Below are positions 62,438-64,000 of a stretch of 64,000 nucleotides of DNA, piece after piece. The stretch is from Gordius sp. MW1 (lineage: Eukaryota > Nematomorpha > Gordioida > Gordea > Gordiidae), in contig OZ038526.1 in assembly GCA_964036665.1 (NCBI GenBank), positions 33,976,001 to 34,040,000 of the forward strand, given 5' to 3'. Position 1 is the stretch's first letter. Every line of letters begins with the position of its first letter. The notes under the pieces are model-generated. The model was given only the letters and a program-made list of their open reading frames with translations, had not been told where the DNA came from and did not search any database. Made by a program: the position numbers and the translations under genes.

Positions 62438-64000
62438 ATGGAATTATTACAAATGAAAGATCAAGATTACTTGTCACAATTGCGTAGAAGAATTTCCGAA
62501 GTATCATGTAAATATTGTGTTTTTAATATATTTGTAAACATGATATTATAATTTAGTTAGACACAAGGAAATTCAAAATAATTTTCAGGAATTTGAATTG
62601 ATAAAGTAGATATACCTTTTAAATAAAACTTATATCTAGGCCTGATAAACGAATTTTGCTAAGCTCCACGAGCGAAAATTTGTCTGCAACTTCTCATCAT
62701 GGTCACAGATCGTATCTAAGTAATTAACATTTATATCTATAAAATATTTATGTAGATTATTTATCTAAAACCAAAAAATATTCTTTAAACAATCATGTTA
62801 AATCTTTTAACTTATTTCTAACCAAGCCCTACAAAGAATTATACTTAGAGGCAGACTATATTGAAAAGGTTATTTGTGCTCTAAAATGTATTTTAAATTA
62901 TTACAGACCAAACAATGTCAAGAAGACCTGAATAAGAAATCTCACCTTGAGGGGTATTAATAAAATTATACCGCATATATTTTTTAATAGAAACGTGCAT
63001 GATGACCATCAAATAGCCAAAACTTCCACTGATATCCGACTCTGGACCGACAAATATAAGGCACAGAGTTACATAGAATTATTAAGTGATGAAGTAATTT
63101 GAATGTTTGTTTTATTTTAAAAACTTTTGTCAATTTTTAGACAATAAACAGGACTATTTTATCATGGTTTAAATCCTGGGACAAATCTGTCTTTGGTGAC
63201 AAACATAAAGGAGTCAAAAGAAAATTAAAGACTGAGACAAATGTATCTTTTCCCAAGATCAAGGATAAATCAGGATTTAATTCTCATTTCAGAACACATA
63301 ATTTTCCAACAGCTGATGATTTTATTTTTGTAACACCAATTTATAAAGCACTATCAATTTTTACAATAAATACATATTAATGTCATGCTAATTAAATTCT
63401 GAATATAGCCAAATTTTTAATATAAAAATTAGGAACTTGGAGAAGATAACAAACCCTGCCAAAAGGTACAAAATTCTGTCTTTCATATTTTATTTTATTA
63501 ATAACTAAGTTTAAAATTAGAGGTTGAACATTAATAATCTCTATTTCATACAAACAGTTATCCAAAAATGTTTAAAAGTTAAAACTATAAACTTTTTATA
63601 ATTGTAATAATTTAAATTAATTGTCAAATGTTATTTATATTTCTAACATGCGTGAATAATCAAAGGCATTGCTTTGAGTTCTATATGCCTACAAATTTTA
63701 CTGCCAATTTGGTTTGACACTAACCTTCATCAATTATCATATTAATTTTGTTAAATTTTTTCATGTATTTCAATGCAATCAGATCGCTATAATTTGGGGC
63801 CCACCTGGGCTAGGAAAAACTACTCTCGCTCACACCATAGCTAATCATTGCGGTTACAATGCTGTCGAAATTAATGCCAGGTTTTTGTTTACCACCCCCA
63901 AAATAAAAACAAGAATTTTTAAGTTAACATCTAAAATATGATATTTTTCATTGCGTTTTAGCGAAGATCGGAACGTGGATTCGTTCGTTAATGTTATAGA
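62438..64000 (+). CDS. CHTF18: Chromosome transmission fidelity protein 18, 3' end missing
   Basis: Eleven exons join in phase: 62438-62507, 62557-62605, 62640-62719, 62756-62796, 62827-62868, 62907-62953, 62991-63093, 63141-63329, 63433-63465, 63783-63880, 63962 to the window end; 263 codons. Landmarks: LWTDKYKAQSYIELLSDE, then LSWFKSWDKSVFG, the conserved block before the AAA+ domain; Walker A GPPGLGKTT; and INASEDRNVDSF after it. CTF18 is the large subunit of the alternative RFC clamp loader that loads PCNA and supports sister-chromatid cohesion. The start is the first in-frame ATG; the frame is open 62 bp further up, so a 5' extension is possible. The N-terminus before the core is much shorter than in vertebrates. 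Introns are 30-49 nt except the last three. Confidence 0.93.

Overview
This window is nuclear DNA of an invertebrate animal. It is AT-rich, its genes are split by spliceosomal introns, and the identifiable proteins have animal-type architectures (Kunitz plus SEA plus a membrane segment, LARP6, OTUD7, CHTF18, mitochondrial ATP synthase alpha). I cannot name the phylum. Much of the non-coding DNA is transposon debris: palindromic MITE families, hAT-like and Harbinger-like elements, short LTR elements, dead Ty3/gypsy and non-LTR fragments, and many G/C homopolymer tracts. Exon limits below come from GT..AG sites plus unbroken reading phase, worked out by hand without transcripts.

Layout. (1) 1-13512, plus strand: the 3' part of a large gene for a single-pass membrane protein with a Kunitz domain, long Ser/Thr-rich stretches, an SEA domain with a GSVIV self-cleavage motif and a 233-residue cytoplasmic tail. 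Three of its exons lie between two 1.8-kb arms of a near-perfect inverted repeat. (2) 15577-18843, minus strand: an intronless LARP6-like RNA-binding protein, convergent with gene 1. (3) 22827-27299, minus strand: the complete mitochondrial ATP synthase subunit alpha gene in ten exons. (4) 27.3-46.6 kb: a 19-kb transposon-rich stretch with no confident host gene. It holds a dead gypsy element rearranged head to head, a young 2.06-kb non-autonomous LTR element with a GCTAG target duplication, a second old LTR pair, and a tandem array of CCAAT-containing repeats. (5) 46629-58663, plus strand: a complete OTUD7 (Cezanne-type) deubiquitinase gene in 14 exons. (6) 62438-end, plus strand: the 5' part of CHTF18, the alternative clamp-loader large subunit, with introns as short as 30 nt.

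The genes share no pathway; this is an ordinary animal gene neighbourhood with three housekeeping functions (ATP synthesis, cohesion/replication clamp loading, ubiquitin editing), one RNA-binding protein and one lineage-specific surface protein. The most unusual features are the inverted repeat that brackets three exons of the surface-protein gene, the contrast between tiny introns and transposon-filled introns in the same window, and a change of codon usage in the middle of the ATP synthase alpha gene.
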